Source: Cellulomonas humilata (lineage in GTDB: Bacteria; Actinomycetota; Actinomycetes; Actinomycetales; Cellulomonadaceae). Taken from it: 64,000 nt of DNA. Positions 23,677-31,610 of this stretch are shown one piece after another. Every line of letters begins with the position of its first letter. Position 1 is the stretch's first letter. The notes under the pieces were generated by a model. It saw nothing but the letters and a program-made list of their open reading frames with translations, was not told the origin of the DNA and ran no database searches. A program made the translations under genes and the position numbers. The stretch is taken from positions 1 to 64,000 of the forward strand of contig NZ_JABMCI010000035.1 of assembly GCF_013359775.1 (NCBI RefSeq), read 5' to 3'.

Positions 23677-26642
23677 CCACAACCCGCACCCGCACCCACC
23701 GGGCCGCTGACCTGCTTCGCGCTCTGGGGGCTGCCGTCGTCCTGGTCCTCTTCGTCGTGGGCGCACCGATCGCGCTGATCGGCCTGGCACCGGTCCATCT
23801 GCCCGACGCCGTCCCGACCCTCGGCGAGCTCGGGGATGCCCTGACGTCTCCCGATGACGGATCGCTCCTCTTCGCGACGCTGGCCGTCATCGGCTGGGTC
23901 GCCTGGGCCGCGTTCACCCTCAGCGTCGTCATCGAAGTCGTCGCCGGTATGCGACGAATGACGGCGCCGTCGATCCCGCTGCTCGGGACGGCGCAACGTG
24001 CGGCGTCCGGGCTCCTGACCACCGCGGCGCTCCTCGTCACCCTCACGTCGACCACCGCCGGAGCATCACCCGCAGCAGCCGCGTCCTTCACCGTCGCCTC
24101 CGCGCAGCGGGCGGACGACGACGCCCCGATGACGAGCCGCACCCAGCAAGCAATGACGCCCCGCGTCACGCCCGACCTCGTTCAAGCCAATGACCCGGCG
24201 ATGACGGACCACGCCACAACGCCACCAGCGGCCCCCCAACGCACGCCGTCCGTCACCGTGCAGCGCGGCGACACCCTGTGGGACCTCGCCGAGCGTCACC
24301 TCGGATCAGGAACCCGCTTCGCGGAGATCCGCGACCTCAACCTCGGACGACCCCAGGTGGACGGGCGCGCCCTGCAGGATGCCGACTGGATCTACCCGGG
24401 CTGGACCCTGCTCCTGCCCGCCGACGCCACCGGCACACCAGCACCCGACGCACCCACGACACCCGAACCATCCTCAACGACGGTCATCGTGCAACCCGGG
24501 GACTCCCTGTGGAGCATCGCAGGCCAGCACCTCGGTGACGGCGGACGCTTCACCGAACTCGCCGCCCTCAACCTCGGCCGAACCCAACCCGACGGGGCGA
24601 CCATGACCGACCCGAACCTGATCCACGCCGGCTGGCACATCATCCTGCCCGGCGCCAGCAATGAGCCGAGCCTGACCGCCCCCGCCCCTTCGGCCGCGCC
24701 GTCACCGGCGCCGGCTCTCGTCGAGGATGTCGCGCCCTCTCCTAGCGAGTCGCTCACAGAGGTGACCCCGCAGCCCGGGCCTGAGCGAGAGGCGGCGGTC
24801 ATACCTGTCCCGAAGACCGCCGAGCCGCGACCCTCCGGAGTGCACGCCGAGCGCAACACCAACCCCGCTTCGTACTTCGCCGGGTTCACCGCCCTCGCCG
24901 CGGCCGGCGTGATCGGCGAGATCACCCGCCGTCGGCACCTGCAACGCCGTGCCCGCCGCGTCGGCGAGTCGATACCGCTGCCCGAACCGGGGTCGCCCGA
25001 AGCGAGCACCGAAAGAGCACTGCGCTCGGCCCCAACCCCCGTCACCATCCCCCACATCCAGACCGCGCTGACCAACCTCGGATGCCGCTGCTACCAAGCA
25101 GAACGTGACCTGCCCCGCATGGGCGCGCTCACCCTCGACGAGCACACCGTGACCCTGCACCTGCTCGAGGACGACGCCGAGCCAGTCGCGCCGTTCACCA
25201 CTCGCGGCGCGCGCACCTGGAGCGCCACCACGTCCGACATCGCAGCAGAAGCGCCGATCGAGGACAGCGAGCTGTGCGTCCCCTACCCCGCACTCGTCAC
25301 CCTCGGGCACACCGAGGACGCCACCCTCATCCTCAACCTCGAAGCGGCCGGAACTCTGGCGATCGTGGGCGACCACGAGCAAGCCGAAGCCGTGCTGCGC
25401 GCCATGGTTGTGGAACTGGCGACGAGCGACCTCTCCGGCCAGCTTTGCGTTGAAGCCGACGAACGGTTCACCCAGCTCGCGGAGGCGTTCGACTTCGTCC
25501 GCCTGCACACCACCGACGACCCTGGTCCCGCGCGCTCTCGACACACCAGGCAGGTCGCCGACGTCATCGCCGACTCCGGGATCGACGACACCCTCCAGGC
25601 CCGCTCCGACCGCCTCCTCGAAGACACCTGGCTGCCCGTCATCTATGTCGAACACGAACCTAGGGCCTCGGCTCCCGCCACGCCTTGGTCCGCCACCATC
25701 CTCATCACCCGTGCACCTGTCGACGGAGCCTGGACGCTGGAACTCGATAGCCGTGGAACAGCAAGGCTGTCGCCACTCGGCATCAAGGTTCAGCCGCAAC
25801 GGCTCGCGCCTGAGCAACTCGAGGTGATGCGCTCCCTACTCCTGACGTCTCTTCCTCCCTCGCTCGACGCGTCGCACCACCAGCAGCCCGATGCGACGGC
25901 CGACATCGCGGCGATGGCAGCGGTACGTCAGCCTGACGTCGTAGAGACGGACGGCGACACCGAACCGACGCTCCACATCAACGTGCTCGGCCCGATCCAG
26001 ATAACCGGGCTCACCAATCCCCGTGCACCACTGAGTCCGCGCATGCAGGAGCTTCTCGTCTACCTCGCGCTGCGCGGACCAGCGTCCGGACCCGCACTAG
26101 ACGAAGTGCTCTGGGCCGGAGCACGCGTGGCCCCCACGACACGCAACGCACTCATCTATCGGACGCGTGGTCGCGTCGGAGAGGACGTTCTACCTCGCCT
26201 CGAGGGCGAGTCAACATTTGCCCTGGGACCAGGAGCATCCACGGACTGGCTCCAGTTCCAGCGACGCCTGACCCGAGCACTCAATGGCCCGGATACCGAG
26301 CGCATCGACGCCCTCAGTTCAGCGCTCGAGCTCGTGCGCGACCGGCCGTTCCTCGGCATCGGCGGCGCCGACTACACCTGGGCTGATCACGACATCCAAC
26401 AGATGATCTCCACCATCGCCGACGCCGCCCACGTCCTCGCCCGACTCCAGCTCGACGCCGGTCGACCCCGCGACGCTCTCCACACGGCGACTCTCGGACT
26501 CCTGGTCGAGCCCTACTCCGAGCAACTGCAGGACGACGCGATCAACGCCACGGAAGCCAGCGCCGGAGCGCAAGCAGCCCGGCACCTCCGTGAGCGCTTC
26601 AACGAACAACTAGTGCGCCTCGATCCTGAACTGTCCGCATAG
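23673..26642 (+). CDS. Membrane LysM protein with C-terminal BTAD/SARP-like domain
   Basis: This 989-residue mosaic protein has three predicted N-terminal helices (about 13-38, 66-90, 110-130), then two LysM repeats (about 193-249 and 269-326; RGDTLWDLA and PGDSLWSIA). A Pro/Ala spacer follows, then one more helix near 400-418 (AGFTALAAAGVIGEI) and a long cytoplasmic part. The last 220 residues form a BTAD module (INVLGPIQITG, LLVYLALRG, ALIYRTRGRVGED), normally found in SARP regulators, but without their own winged-helix activator arrangement being obvious. LysM binds peptidoglycan. It ends the pilus operon and may link pilus, wall and cytoplasm. The domains are clear; the function is inferred. 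Confidence 0.85.
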   Translation: MTTTRTRTHRAADLLRALGAAVVLVLFVVGAPIALIGLAPVHLPDAVPTLGELGDALTSPDDGSLLFATLAVIGWVAWAAFTLSVVIEVVAGMRRMTAPSIPLLGTAQRAASGLLTTAALLVTLTSTTAGASPAAAASFTVASAQRADDDAPMTSRTQQAMTPRVTPDLVQANDPAMTDHATTPPAAPQRTPSVTVQRGDTLWDLAERHLGSGTRFAEIRDLNLGRPQVDGRALQDADWIYPGWTLLLPADATGTPAPDAPTTPEPSSTTVIVQPGDSLWSIAGQHLGDGGRFTELAALNLGRTQPDGATMTDPNLIHAGWHIILPGASNEPSLTAPAPSAAPSPAPALVEDVAPSPSESLTEVTPQPGPEREAAVIPVPKTAEPRPSGVHAERNTNPASYFAGFTALAAAGVIGEITRRRHLQRRARRVGESIPLPEPGSPEASTERALRSAPTPVTIPHIQTALTNLGCRCYQAERDLPRMGALTLDEHTVTLHLLEDDAEPVAPFTTRGARTWSATTSDIAAEAPIEDSELCVPYPALVTLGHTEDATLILNLEAAGTLAIVGDHEQAEAVLRAMVVELATSDLSGQLCVEADERFTQLAEAFDFVRLHTTDDPGPARSRHTRQVADVIADSGIDDTLQARSDRLLEDTWLPVIYVEHEPRASAPATPWSATILITRAPVDGAWTLELDSRGTARLSPLGIKVQPQRLAPEQLEVMRSLLLTSLPPSLDASHHQQPDATADIAAMAAVRQPDVVETDGDTEPTLHINVLGPIQITGLTNPRAPLSPRMQELLVYLALRGPASGPALDEVLWAGARVAPTTRNALIYRTRGRVGEDVLPRLEGESTFALGPGASTDWLQFQRRLTRALNGPDTERIDALSSALELVRDRPFLGIGGADYTWADHDIQQMISTIADAAHVLARLQLDAGRPRDALHTATLGLLVEPYSEQLQDDAINATEASAGAQAARHLRERFNEQLVRLDPELSA

Positions 26643-27019
26643 CAGGGCTTGCTGCCGGAGCGGCGTCTCGCTGGGTTGCCGATTGCGGACGCCGCCCTGG
26701 CGGGTGGAGGTCTGGCGCGGCCACCACCCTCCCGGCCTCGGAGGTTTGCCGGTACGAGCGGCCTTCCCACTCGGAACCGGCGAAAGGGTCGCGCAAGCGC
26801 GCGGCACAACAATCCGACCGCTTCACCCACGGTCCACTCGATCCACGCCGCGCTGAGAACGACCGTCCGCGACCACCAGCTGCAGGACCGCACAAACCTC
26901 CAAGAGTGTGGATTCACGCTTACGGGGGTTCTTCGTCGCGGTGCGGCCTGCCAGCTCCGCAGCGCGCTACGGTCGAAAGAGGCACAACGTCGTGTCGAAG
27001 GCAACCGAGGAGTATCGCG
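26643..27019. other. Gap after pilus operon, no gene seen
   Basis: There are 377 GC-rich bases between the LysM-BTAD gene and the small Cys-rich gene. No family-like protein, tRNA or strong hairpin is recognised. The promoter of the small gene should be in its last part. Confidence 0.45.
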
Positions 27020-27235
27020 ATGCCGTACTACTGCGTAAATCGGAACGCCCAAAGCGGTACCGGGGACCACGAGGTGCACGACGTCAACTCGACAAAGGGG
27101 TGCCTACCCGACGTGGCTAGCAGGCTAGACCTCGGATTCCAGACGTCGTGTCGCGGGGCGGTTGTGGAGGCGAGGCGGCACTACGACGACGTCAATGGTT
27201 GCTACTGGTGCGCGAACGACTGCCACACAACTTAA
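27020..27235 (+). CDS. Small Cys-rich protein, element cargo
   Basis: This 71-residue protein starts MPYYCVNRNAQSGTGDHEVH and ends NGCYWCANDCHTT. Cysteines occur as YYC, GCL, TSC, CYWC and DC, with His near both ends, giving a possible zinc or metal knuckle. Proteins of this layout (YCVN.NAQ..GDHEVH ... C ... NGC..C) are scattered through bacteria without assigned function. GAGGAG lies 8 bases before the ATG. Upstream in-frame starts would add an implausible leader. It is a genuine small gene by pattern; its role is unknown. Confidence 0.75.
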   Translation: MPYYCVNRNAQSGTGDHEVHDVNSTKGCLPDVASRLDLGFQTSCRGAVVEARRHYDDVNGCYWCANDCHTT

Positions 27236-27586
27236 GCAAGAGCGCTCGGGACGACCTAGATCACGTTGACGTCGCTGGACCGCTACGAGGCGATCGGCCA
27301 AACACCCCGAGTGTCCTCTGCCGCTGGGTCCAGAGCGGCGTCAGACGCAAACTGCTTCCACCCAGCGCGTGTGCGGCCTGCTCGGGTGCCGGTGAAACAC
27401 ATCCGGTGGTCCGTCCGGAGTCTTGACCCGACATAAGGGCAAGCCGGCGAGCATCTACGGGTCCACATTGCCCAGGAGCATCTTCGTCAGCGGGGTCCCG
27501 GCGCCGAAGAGAGCAGCGCCGAGAAGAGGTCAGCCCGGACTTCGGGGTTGCTCCATGCTTTGAGATTCACGATCCCAGTCTCCCGC
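27236..27586. other. Gap, no gene seen
   Basis: This stretch lies between the Cys-rich gene and the converging metal operon. A short minus-strand frame (27 residues, starting NLKAWSNPEV) may be a remnant, but it is too short to assign. Nothing else is recognised. Confidence 0.4.
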
Positions 27587-27604
27587 CGCCCGCGCTTGCG
27601 GGCG
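27587..27604 (-). terminator. Hairpin terminator after metal operon
   Basis: CGCCCGC and GCGGGCG form a perfect 7-base stem with a 4-base loop, 13 bases past the stop of the YnfA gene. No T-run follows, which is common in high-GC actinobacteria. Confidence 0.5.
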
Positions 27605-27616
27605 CATCGCGCCGGA

Positions 27617-27949
27617 TCAGGTGCGGGGTGCGTACATGATGACGGCGACGCCGAGCAGGCAGATGGCGGCGCCGATGACGTCCCAGCGGTCGGGCTGGAA
27701 CTTGTCGACGGCCATTCCCCAGGCCAGCGAACCGGCCACGAAGATGCCCCCATATGCGGCCAGGATGCGCCCGAAGTTCGCGTCCGGCTGCAGAGTCGCG
27801 ACGAACCCGTAGGCACCGAGCGCGACCACGCCGGCACCGATCCAGAGCACGCCGCGGTGCTCGCGCACGCCTTGCCAGATCAGCCAGGCGCCACCGATCT
27901 CGGCGACGGCTGCCACAGCGAACAGGAGCAGTGAGCGCAGCACGGTCAT
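27617..27949 (-). CDS. YnfA-family small membrane protein
   Basis: This 110-residue protein has four predicted membrane helices and family features ([59 protein letters not shown]). YnfA proteins are SMR-superfamily members of debated transport role. It is the last gene of the MerR operon, 22 bases after the rhodanese gene, and similar YnfA genes accompany mercury/cadmium/arsenic genes in actinobacteria. Metal efflux is a reasonable but unproven guess. Confidence 0.92.
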   Translation of the reverse strand: MTVLRSLLLFAVAAVAEIGGAWLIWQGVREHRGVLWIGAGVVALGAYGFVATLQPDANFGRILAAYGGIFVAGSLAWGMAVDKFQPDRWDVIGAAICLLGVAVIMYAPRT

Positions 27950-27971
27950 GGGAGCAGTCTCGCGCGCCGGG

Positions 27972-28310
27972 TCAGCTGGCGTCCGCGGTGCGCTCCACCG
28001 GCAGGCCCGCGGCGAACCAGTCCGCCTTCCCTCCGACGTAGACGCGGACGTCTGTGTAGCCGGCGCGGGTCAGCGCCGCGGCGGTCACCGTCGAGCGGCT
28101 GCACCCAGGCCCGGAGCAGTAGACGACCACGGTGCGGTGCAGGTCGGGGGCGATGCGGCCGGCGTCCCGGGCGGTGAGCTCGCCAGGGACGTTGACGGCG
28201 CCGGGCAAGTGCTCGGCGGCGTAGTGCGCGGCGGGCAAGGCCTCGAGGAGGGTGATGGTGCCCTCGCGCATCGCACGCACCAGCTCCTCGCGAGTGATGA
28301 CGATGCTCAT
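27972..28310 (-). CDS. Single-domain rhodanese
   Basis: This 112-residue rhodanese-like protein has [12 protein letters not shown] and the catalytic loop [13 protein letters not shown] carrying the sulfur-accepting Cys and a second Cys five residues on (YCSGPGC), followed by GGKADW. Rhodaneses transfer sulfane sulfur or bind soft metals. The ATG at 28310 is preceded by GAGAGG. It lies in the MerR operon, 44 bases after the Cys-rich membrane protein, so a thiol or metal detoxification role fits. Confidence 0.92.
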   Translation of the reverse strand: MSIVITREELVRAMREGTITLLEALPAAHYAAEHLPGAVNVPGELTARDAGRIAPDLHRTVVVYCSGPGCSRSTVTAAALTRAGYTDVRVYVGGKADWFAAGLPVERTADAS

Positions 28311-28354
28311 GGTCGGCCTCTCGGTGGGCTCGCGTGGGGTGCGGGTGGTGGCGG

Positions 28355-28657
28355 TCAGCAGCCGCCGCCGCACCCGCAGCCGGTGCCGCAACCGGTCGTC
28401 GCCGCCGCGGCCCGACGTCGGCGCACCCACATCGCGGCGCCGACCAGCACTGCGGCGACCGCGACCACGCCCAGGGCGACGGCCTCTCCGCCGGCAAGGA
28501 ACGCCCCGACCCCTGCCGCGAGGCCGCCGGCGGCGATCAGCGGCAGGGAACACGCCACGGCACAGGCCACCGCGATGCCGATCCCGGCAAGGACGCCCTT
28601 CTTCGCCGGTGCCTTCGTGCTCGTCGCGTGGTGGTCGTGGATGGTCGGGGTGTTCAT
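28355..28657 (-). CDS. Small two-helix membrane protein with Cys-rich tail
   Basis: This 100-residue protein has a His-bearing N-terminus (IHDHHATS), two membrane helices (about 22-50 and 58-77), the first containing ACAVACSLP reminiscent of the CCxxP of MerT-like mercury transporters, and a striking C-terminal tail (TGCGTGCGCGGGC) with five Cys. It probably captures a soft metal at the membrane. AGGAGAAG precedes the ATG. It lies second in the MerR operon. It does not match MerT closely; the metal is unknown. Confidence 0.75.
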   Translation of the reverse strand: MNTPTIHDHHATSTKAPAKKGVLAGIGIAVACAVACSLPLIAAGGLAAGVGAFLAGGEAVALGVVAVAAVLVGAAMWVRRRRAAAATTGCGTGCGCGGGC

Positions 28658-28735
28658 GGCTTCTCCTGGTGGTGTTCGAGCAGAGGGGATCCCGGCCGGA
28701 ACCGTTTGAGGTGCCGGTCGAAGGGCGAGCAGTTT

Positions 28736-29506
28736 TCAGCCGGCGGTGCCGAACATGGCCGCGACGATGTCGGCGGCGTCCTCGGGTGCTCGGACCTCGA
28801 GGCGGACCTGCCCGGTGGTCATCTGCACGGTGAAGGTGAAGAAGGTGCAGCAGTCCTGCTCGGCAGCAGCGAGTCGAACAGCTTCCGCAATGAGCTCGGG
28901 CGAGGCCACGAACTGCAGAGCCATGCCGCCGGTGATCGGCTCGCGCCTCACCGCCCGGGCGACCAGGGCCCGCCAGTCGGAGATCCGGCCCGGCACCGAG
29001 CCGGCGTCCAGCGAGCACGCGAGTACCGGAACATCCGGCGCGGCGACGAGCGGAGCGCGGGTCAGCGGGACGAACGTGCGCCGGTCCGCCAGCGGTGCCG
29101 GCGCCGCAGTCGCGCACGGGCACCCCTCCCCGCACGGGCCCGAGGTCGGGGCGTCAGCAAGCCGCGCCGAGACGCCCTGCAGCTGGGCGGCGAGCGCCAC
29201 GAGTTCGCCGATGCGCGTCTGGGTCTCGGCTAGACGCACGGCGACCATCTCCACGACCTGGTGCGCGACGCTCGAGCAGTCCTCGACGTCGTAGGCCTTC
29301 ACCAGCTCGGCGACGTCGGTCAGCGGGATGCCGAGGTTCTTGGTCGCGGTGATGAACCGCAGCCGAGCGAGATCGGCGTCTTCGTAGGACCGGTACCCGT
29401 TGCCCCCTCGGGCGGGCTGCTCGACCAGGCCTATGTCCTCGTAGTAGCGCAGCGTCGTAGCCGGCACCCCGACCAGCTCGGCGACCTCAGCGATGCGGTA
29501 GCTCAT
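28736..29506 (-). CDS. MerR-family metal-type regulator with C-terminal extension
   Basis: This 256-residue protein has an N-terminal MerR winged helix (1-70; VGVPATTLRYYEDIGLVEQP), a dimerisation helix, then Cys at 77, 125, 129 and 131 (VEDC and PCGEGCPC), placed like the thiolates of mercury- or lead-responsive MerR. An extra C-terminal domain (about 150-256) contains DCCTFFTF. It is the first gene of a four-gene operon. Its promoter carries a perfect palindrome in a 19-base spacer and appears to start at or next to the ATG, so the message may be leaderless. It should activate its own operon on metal stress. Confidence 0.9.
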   Translation of the reverse strand: MSYRIAEVAELVGVPATTLRYYEDIGLVEQPARGGNGYRSYEDADLARLRFITATKNLGIPLTDVAELVKAYDVEDCSSVAHQVVEMVAVRLAETQTRIGELVALAAQLQGVSARLADAPTSGPCGEGCPCATAAPAPLADRRTFVPLTRAPLVAAPDVPVLACSLDAGSVPGRISDWRALVARAVRREPITGGMALQFVASPELIAEAVRLAAAEQDCCTFFTFTVQMTTGQVRLEVRAPEDAADIVAAMFGTAG

Positions 29507-29513
29507 ACCGGGA

Positions 29514-29544
29514 CCGTAAACCTTCGACTCGAGTCGAAGGTCAA
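29514..29544 (-). promoter_or_regulatory. MerR-type promoter with palindromic operator
   Basis: On the minus strand, TTGACC (-35, 29544-29539) and TTACGG (-10, 29519-29514) are separated by 19 bases. A perfect 22-base palindrome (29520-29541; half ACCTTCGACTC) fills the spacer. Overlong spacers remodelled by MerR are the family's hallmark. Transcription should begin at about the A of the ATG (29506). Confidence 0.8.
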
Positions 29545-29716
29545 GCCCTCGAGCACGCCCCCAAGCGGATCCCTGCCTGCCCGCGTGCGACCCCGGGCGG
29601 TGTCGAACTGCTGGCTGGATTGGCTGCAGTTGAGCGTCCCGCTTTGACCGAGTGCCCTCGACAGGACCTACGGGTCGAAGGACGGATGAGTGGTGCTGCG
29701 CCGTCGCAGAGCCGCT

Positions 29717-30046
29717 TCATGGTCTTCGACCGTGGTGGCGCGGTCGCGCTAAGTGGCGCCATAGCTTGACGGCAGAGAGCAGCAACAGCACCGCGAGGGC
29801 GGGGATCAGGACCAGGTGGGAACGATCCCGAGAAGCAGGGGCCCTACCAGCGCGCAGCGCAGTGATGACCACAGCCAGGCTGATCGCCTTGTTCATTATG
29901 ACGGCCTGCAGAGTCAAGAATCCGAACAGACCGATCAACAGCGGCAACCGGAACTCTGCGCCACCCAGCTCGATCATCCCGCCAGGCAGACCGACCCCAG
30001 CTCCCGCCCCGAACGCCGCCGAGACCGATCGGCGCCAGCGGCCCAC
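29717..30046 (-). pseudogene. Internally deleted TauE/SafE-family transporter remnant
   Basis: The 109-residue frame joins a TauE/SafE N-terminus (GAGAGVGLPGGMIELGG then a membrane stretch LPLLIGLFGFLTLQAVI, with NKAISL) directly to a short C-terminal piece (SHLVLIPALAVLLLLSAVKLWRH). Intact family members are about 250 residues with eight helices, so roughly the middle 140 residues are missing while the frame is kept. It could also be a genuine small membrane protein, but the pattern favours an in-frame deletion. The gaps on either side (29542-29716 and 30047-30216) hold nothing recognised. Confidence 0.6.
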
Positions 30047-30216
30047 CCCTACCGAGCTGGACGCGTAGCCGGCACGGCCCGTAGTGGGCGGGGTCAGCGC
30101 TTGTCACGGCGTAACGGTAGCCGGGACACCCAGGACGCGTGCCGGCCGGACGAAGGTGGCAAGTCTGCCATCCTGCGCGGCGATGTGAGTCGTATCCGTG
30201 CGGCTAGGGGACGTTT

Positions 30217-30240
30217 CGCTACGGGGCCGTAGCGTATGAT
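30217..30240 (+). promoter_or_regulatory. TetR-type operator and -10 box of deazaflavin operon
   Basis: CGCTACGG and CCGTAGCG form a perfect 8-base inverted repeat with a 2-base spacer (30217-30234). TATGAT follows at 30235-30240. The ATG is only 6 bases further, which puts the expected transcription start at the start codon (leaderless). The TetR gene at the end of the operon is the likely binder. Confidence 0.75.
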
Positions 30241-30246
30241 CAGTCG

Positions 30247-30744
30247 ATGACCACCTCGTCCTTTGCTGTGCAGCGCGTCATCCCGCCGGTCGCTCCCTTC
30301 GACCTGATGAACCGGACGATGCGTTGGCTCCTGTCCTCTCCGCGCCGCGCCCGCCGGGTTGGAGAGCACCTGCTGGTGCTGCACCTCACGGGCCGCAGGT
30401 CCGGCCGCGTCCTCGACGTCCCGGTGGCTTACCGGCCGCAGGACGACGGTCGGCTGCTGGTGCTGACCAGCTCGGTGTGGCGGCTGAACCTGCGTGACAC
30501 CTCTGCGGTCGAGGTGACGTGGCGGGCGCAGCGCAGGTCCGCGACCGCCGAGCTGGTCGAGGACCCGCAGTCGGTCGCAGAGGTCTACGCGACGCTGATC
30601 GACAGCGTCGGACGGGGCAAGGCGGCGCGCCAGCTGGGGGTGCGGGTCAACGTCGACCGGGCGCCATCGCATGACGAGCTCATTCAGGCGGTCGTGCGCG
30701 ATGGGTTGTCGCTGGTGTATCTGCGTGTGGGCGAGGTTCGCTGA
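30247..30744 (+). CDS. Deazaflavin-dependent (F420/Ddn-like) reductase family protein
   Basis: This 165-residue protein of the DUF385/nitroreductase-like split-barrel family has LLVLHLTGRRSGRVLDVPVAY, the usual family start, then LVLTSSVWRLNLRDTSAVEV. Members use F420H2 or bind lipids/quinones. It is first in a three-gene operon with an NmrA-like protein and TetR (TGATG junction with the next gene). The operator overlaps its promoter. The substrate is unknown. Confidence 0.85.
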   Translation: MTTSSFAVQRVIPPVAPFDLMNRTMRWLLSSPRRARRVGEHLLVLHLTGRRSGRVLDVPVAYRPQDDGRLLVLTSSVWRLNLRDTSAVEVTWRAQRRSATAELVEDPQSVAEVYATLIDSVGRGKAARQLGVRVNVDRAPSHDELIQAVVRDGLSLVYLRVGEVR

Positions 30745-31610
30745 TGTCGGGGCCGGTGCTGGTGGTCGGGGCGAGCGGCAATATCGGGGGGTCAGTCGCT
30801 CGGGCCTTGATCCATGCCGGGATCCCCGTGCGGGCGGCCGGCACCGACCCCGCCGCTGTTGCACGAGCGCTGCCGGGCGCGCAGAGCGTCCACCTTGACC
30901 TGCTCGACCCGACCACGTTCGCGCCGGCTCTCCAGGGCGCCGATGGCTTGTTCCTGGTCCGCCCGCCGGCGATCGCGAAGGTCGGCCCGACGCTCAACGC
31001 GCTGCTCGACGCGGCCGCGCGGGCACAGGTCGGACACGTCGTGTTCTCCTCGGTCACGGGCGCGGACACCAACCGGGTGGTGCCGCACCACCGGGTCGAG
31101 ACGCACCTGGCGGGCTCGAGCCTGTCCTGGACGATCCTGCGGCCCGGGTTCTTCGCGCAGAACCTCGCCGACGCGTACCGCACCGACATCGTGCGCGACG
31201 ACCGAATCATCCTGCCGTCTGGGCAGGGCCGGGCCGCGTTCATCGACGTGCGCGACATCGGCGACGTCGCCGCGCTGGTCTTCGCGGACCCTGTCACCCA
31301 CCGCGGTGCCGGGTACACGCTGACCGGCCCGCAGGCACTGGACTTCGAGCAGGTCGCGGCGCTGCTGAGCGACGAGCTGGGTCGACGCATCCGCTACGAG
31401 CCGACAACCGCCCTTCGCTATCTTCGGCACGTGCACTCCCAGGGAAGGCCATGGGTGCAGGCAGTGGTGCAGACCGTCCTGCACACCGGTCTGCGCCGCG
31501 GCCAGGCCGAGAGGGTCGACCCCACACTCGAGCGACTGCTCGGCCGCTCGGGTCGCACCCTGACCCAGTACGTCCACGACAACCGCGACCTGTGGGCGAC
31601 CGCGTCATGA
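30744..31610 (+). CDS. NmrA-like NAD(P)-binding protein
   Basis: This 288-residue atypical SDR has GASGNIGGSVARAL at the N-terminus, HVVFSSVTGADTN and a LRPGFFAQNL segment typical of NmrA/HSCARG-like and quinone-reductase-like proteins. Its ATG overlaps the preceding stop by one base, and the TetR ATG overlaps its own stop (ATGA), so all three genes form one transcript. It is likely redox-linked with the deazaflavin enzyme. No YxxxK pair is obvious. Confidence 0.9.
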   Translation: MSGPVLVVGASGNIGGSVARALIHAGIPVRAAGTDPAAVARALPGAQSVHLDLLDPTTFAPALQGADGLFLVRPPAIAKVGPTLNALLDAAARAQVGHVVFSSVTGADTNRVVPHHRVETHLAGSSLSWTILRPGFFAQNLADAYRTDIVRDDRIILPSGQGRAAFIDVRDIGDVAALVFADPVTHRGAGYTLTGPQALDFEQVAALLSDELGRRIRYEPTTALRYLRHVHSQGRPWVQAVVQTVLHTGLRRGQAERVDPTLERLLGRSGRTLTQYVHDNRDLWATAS

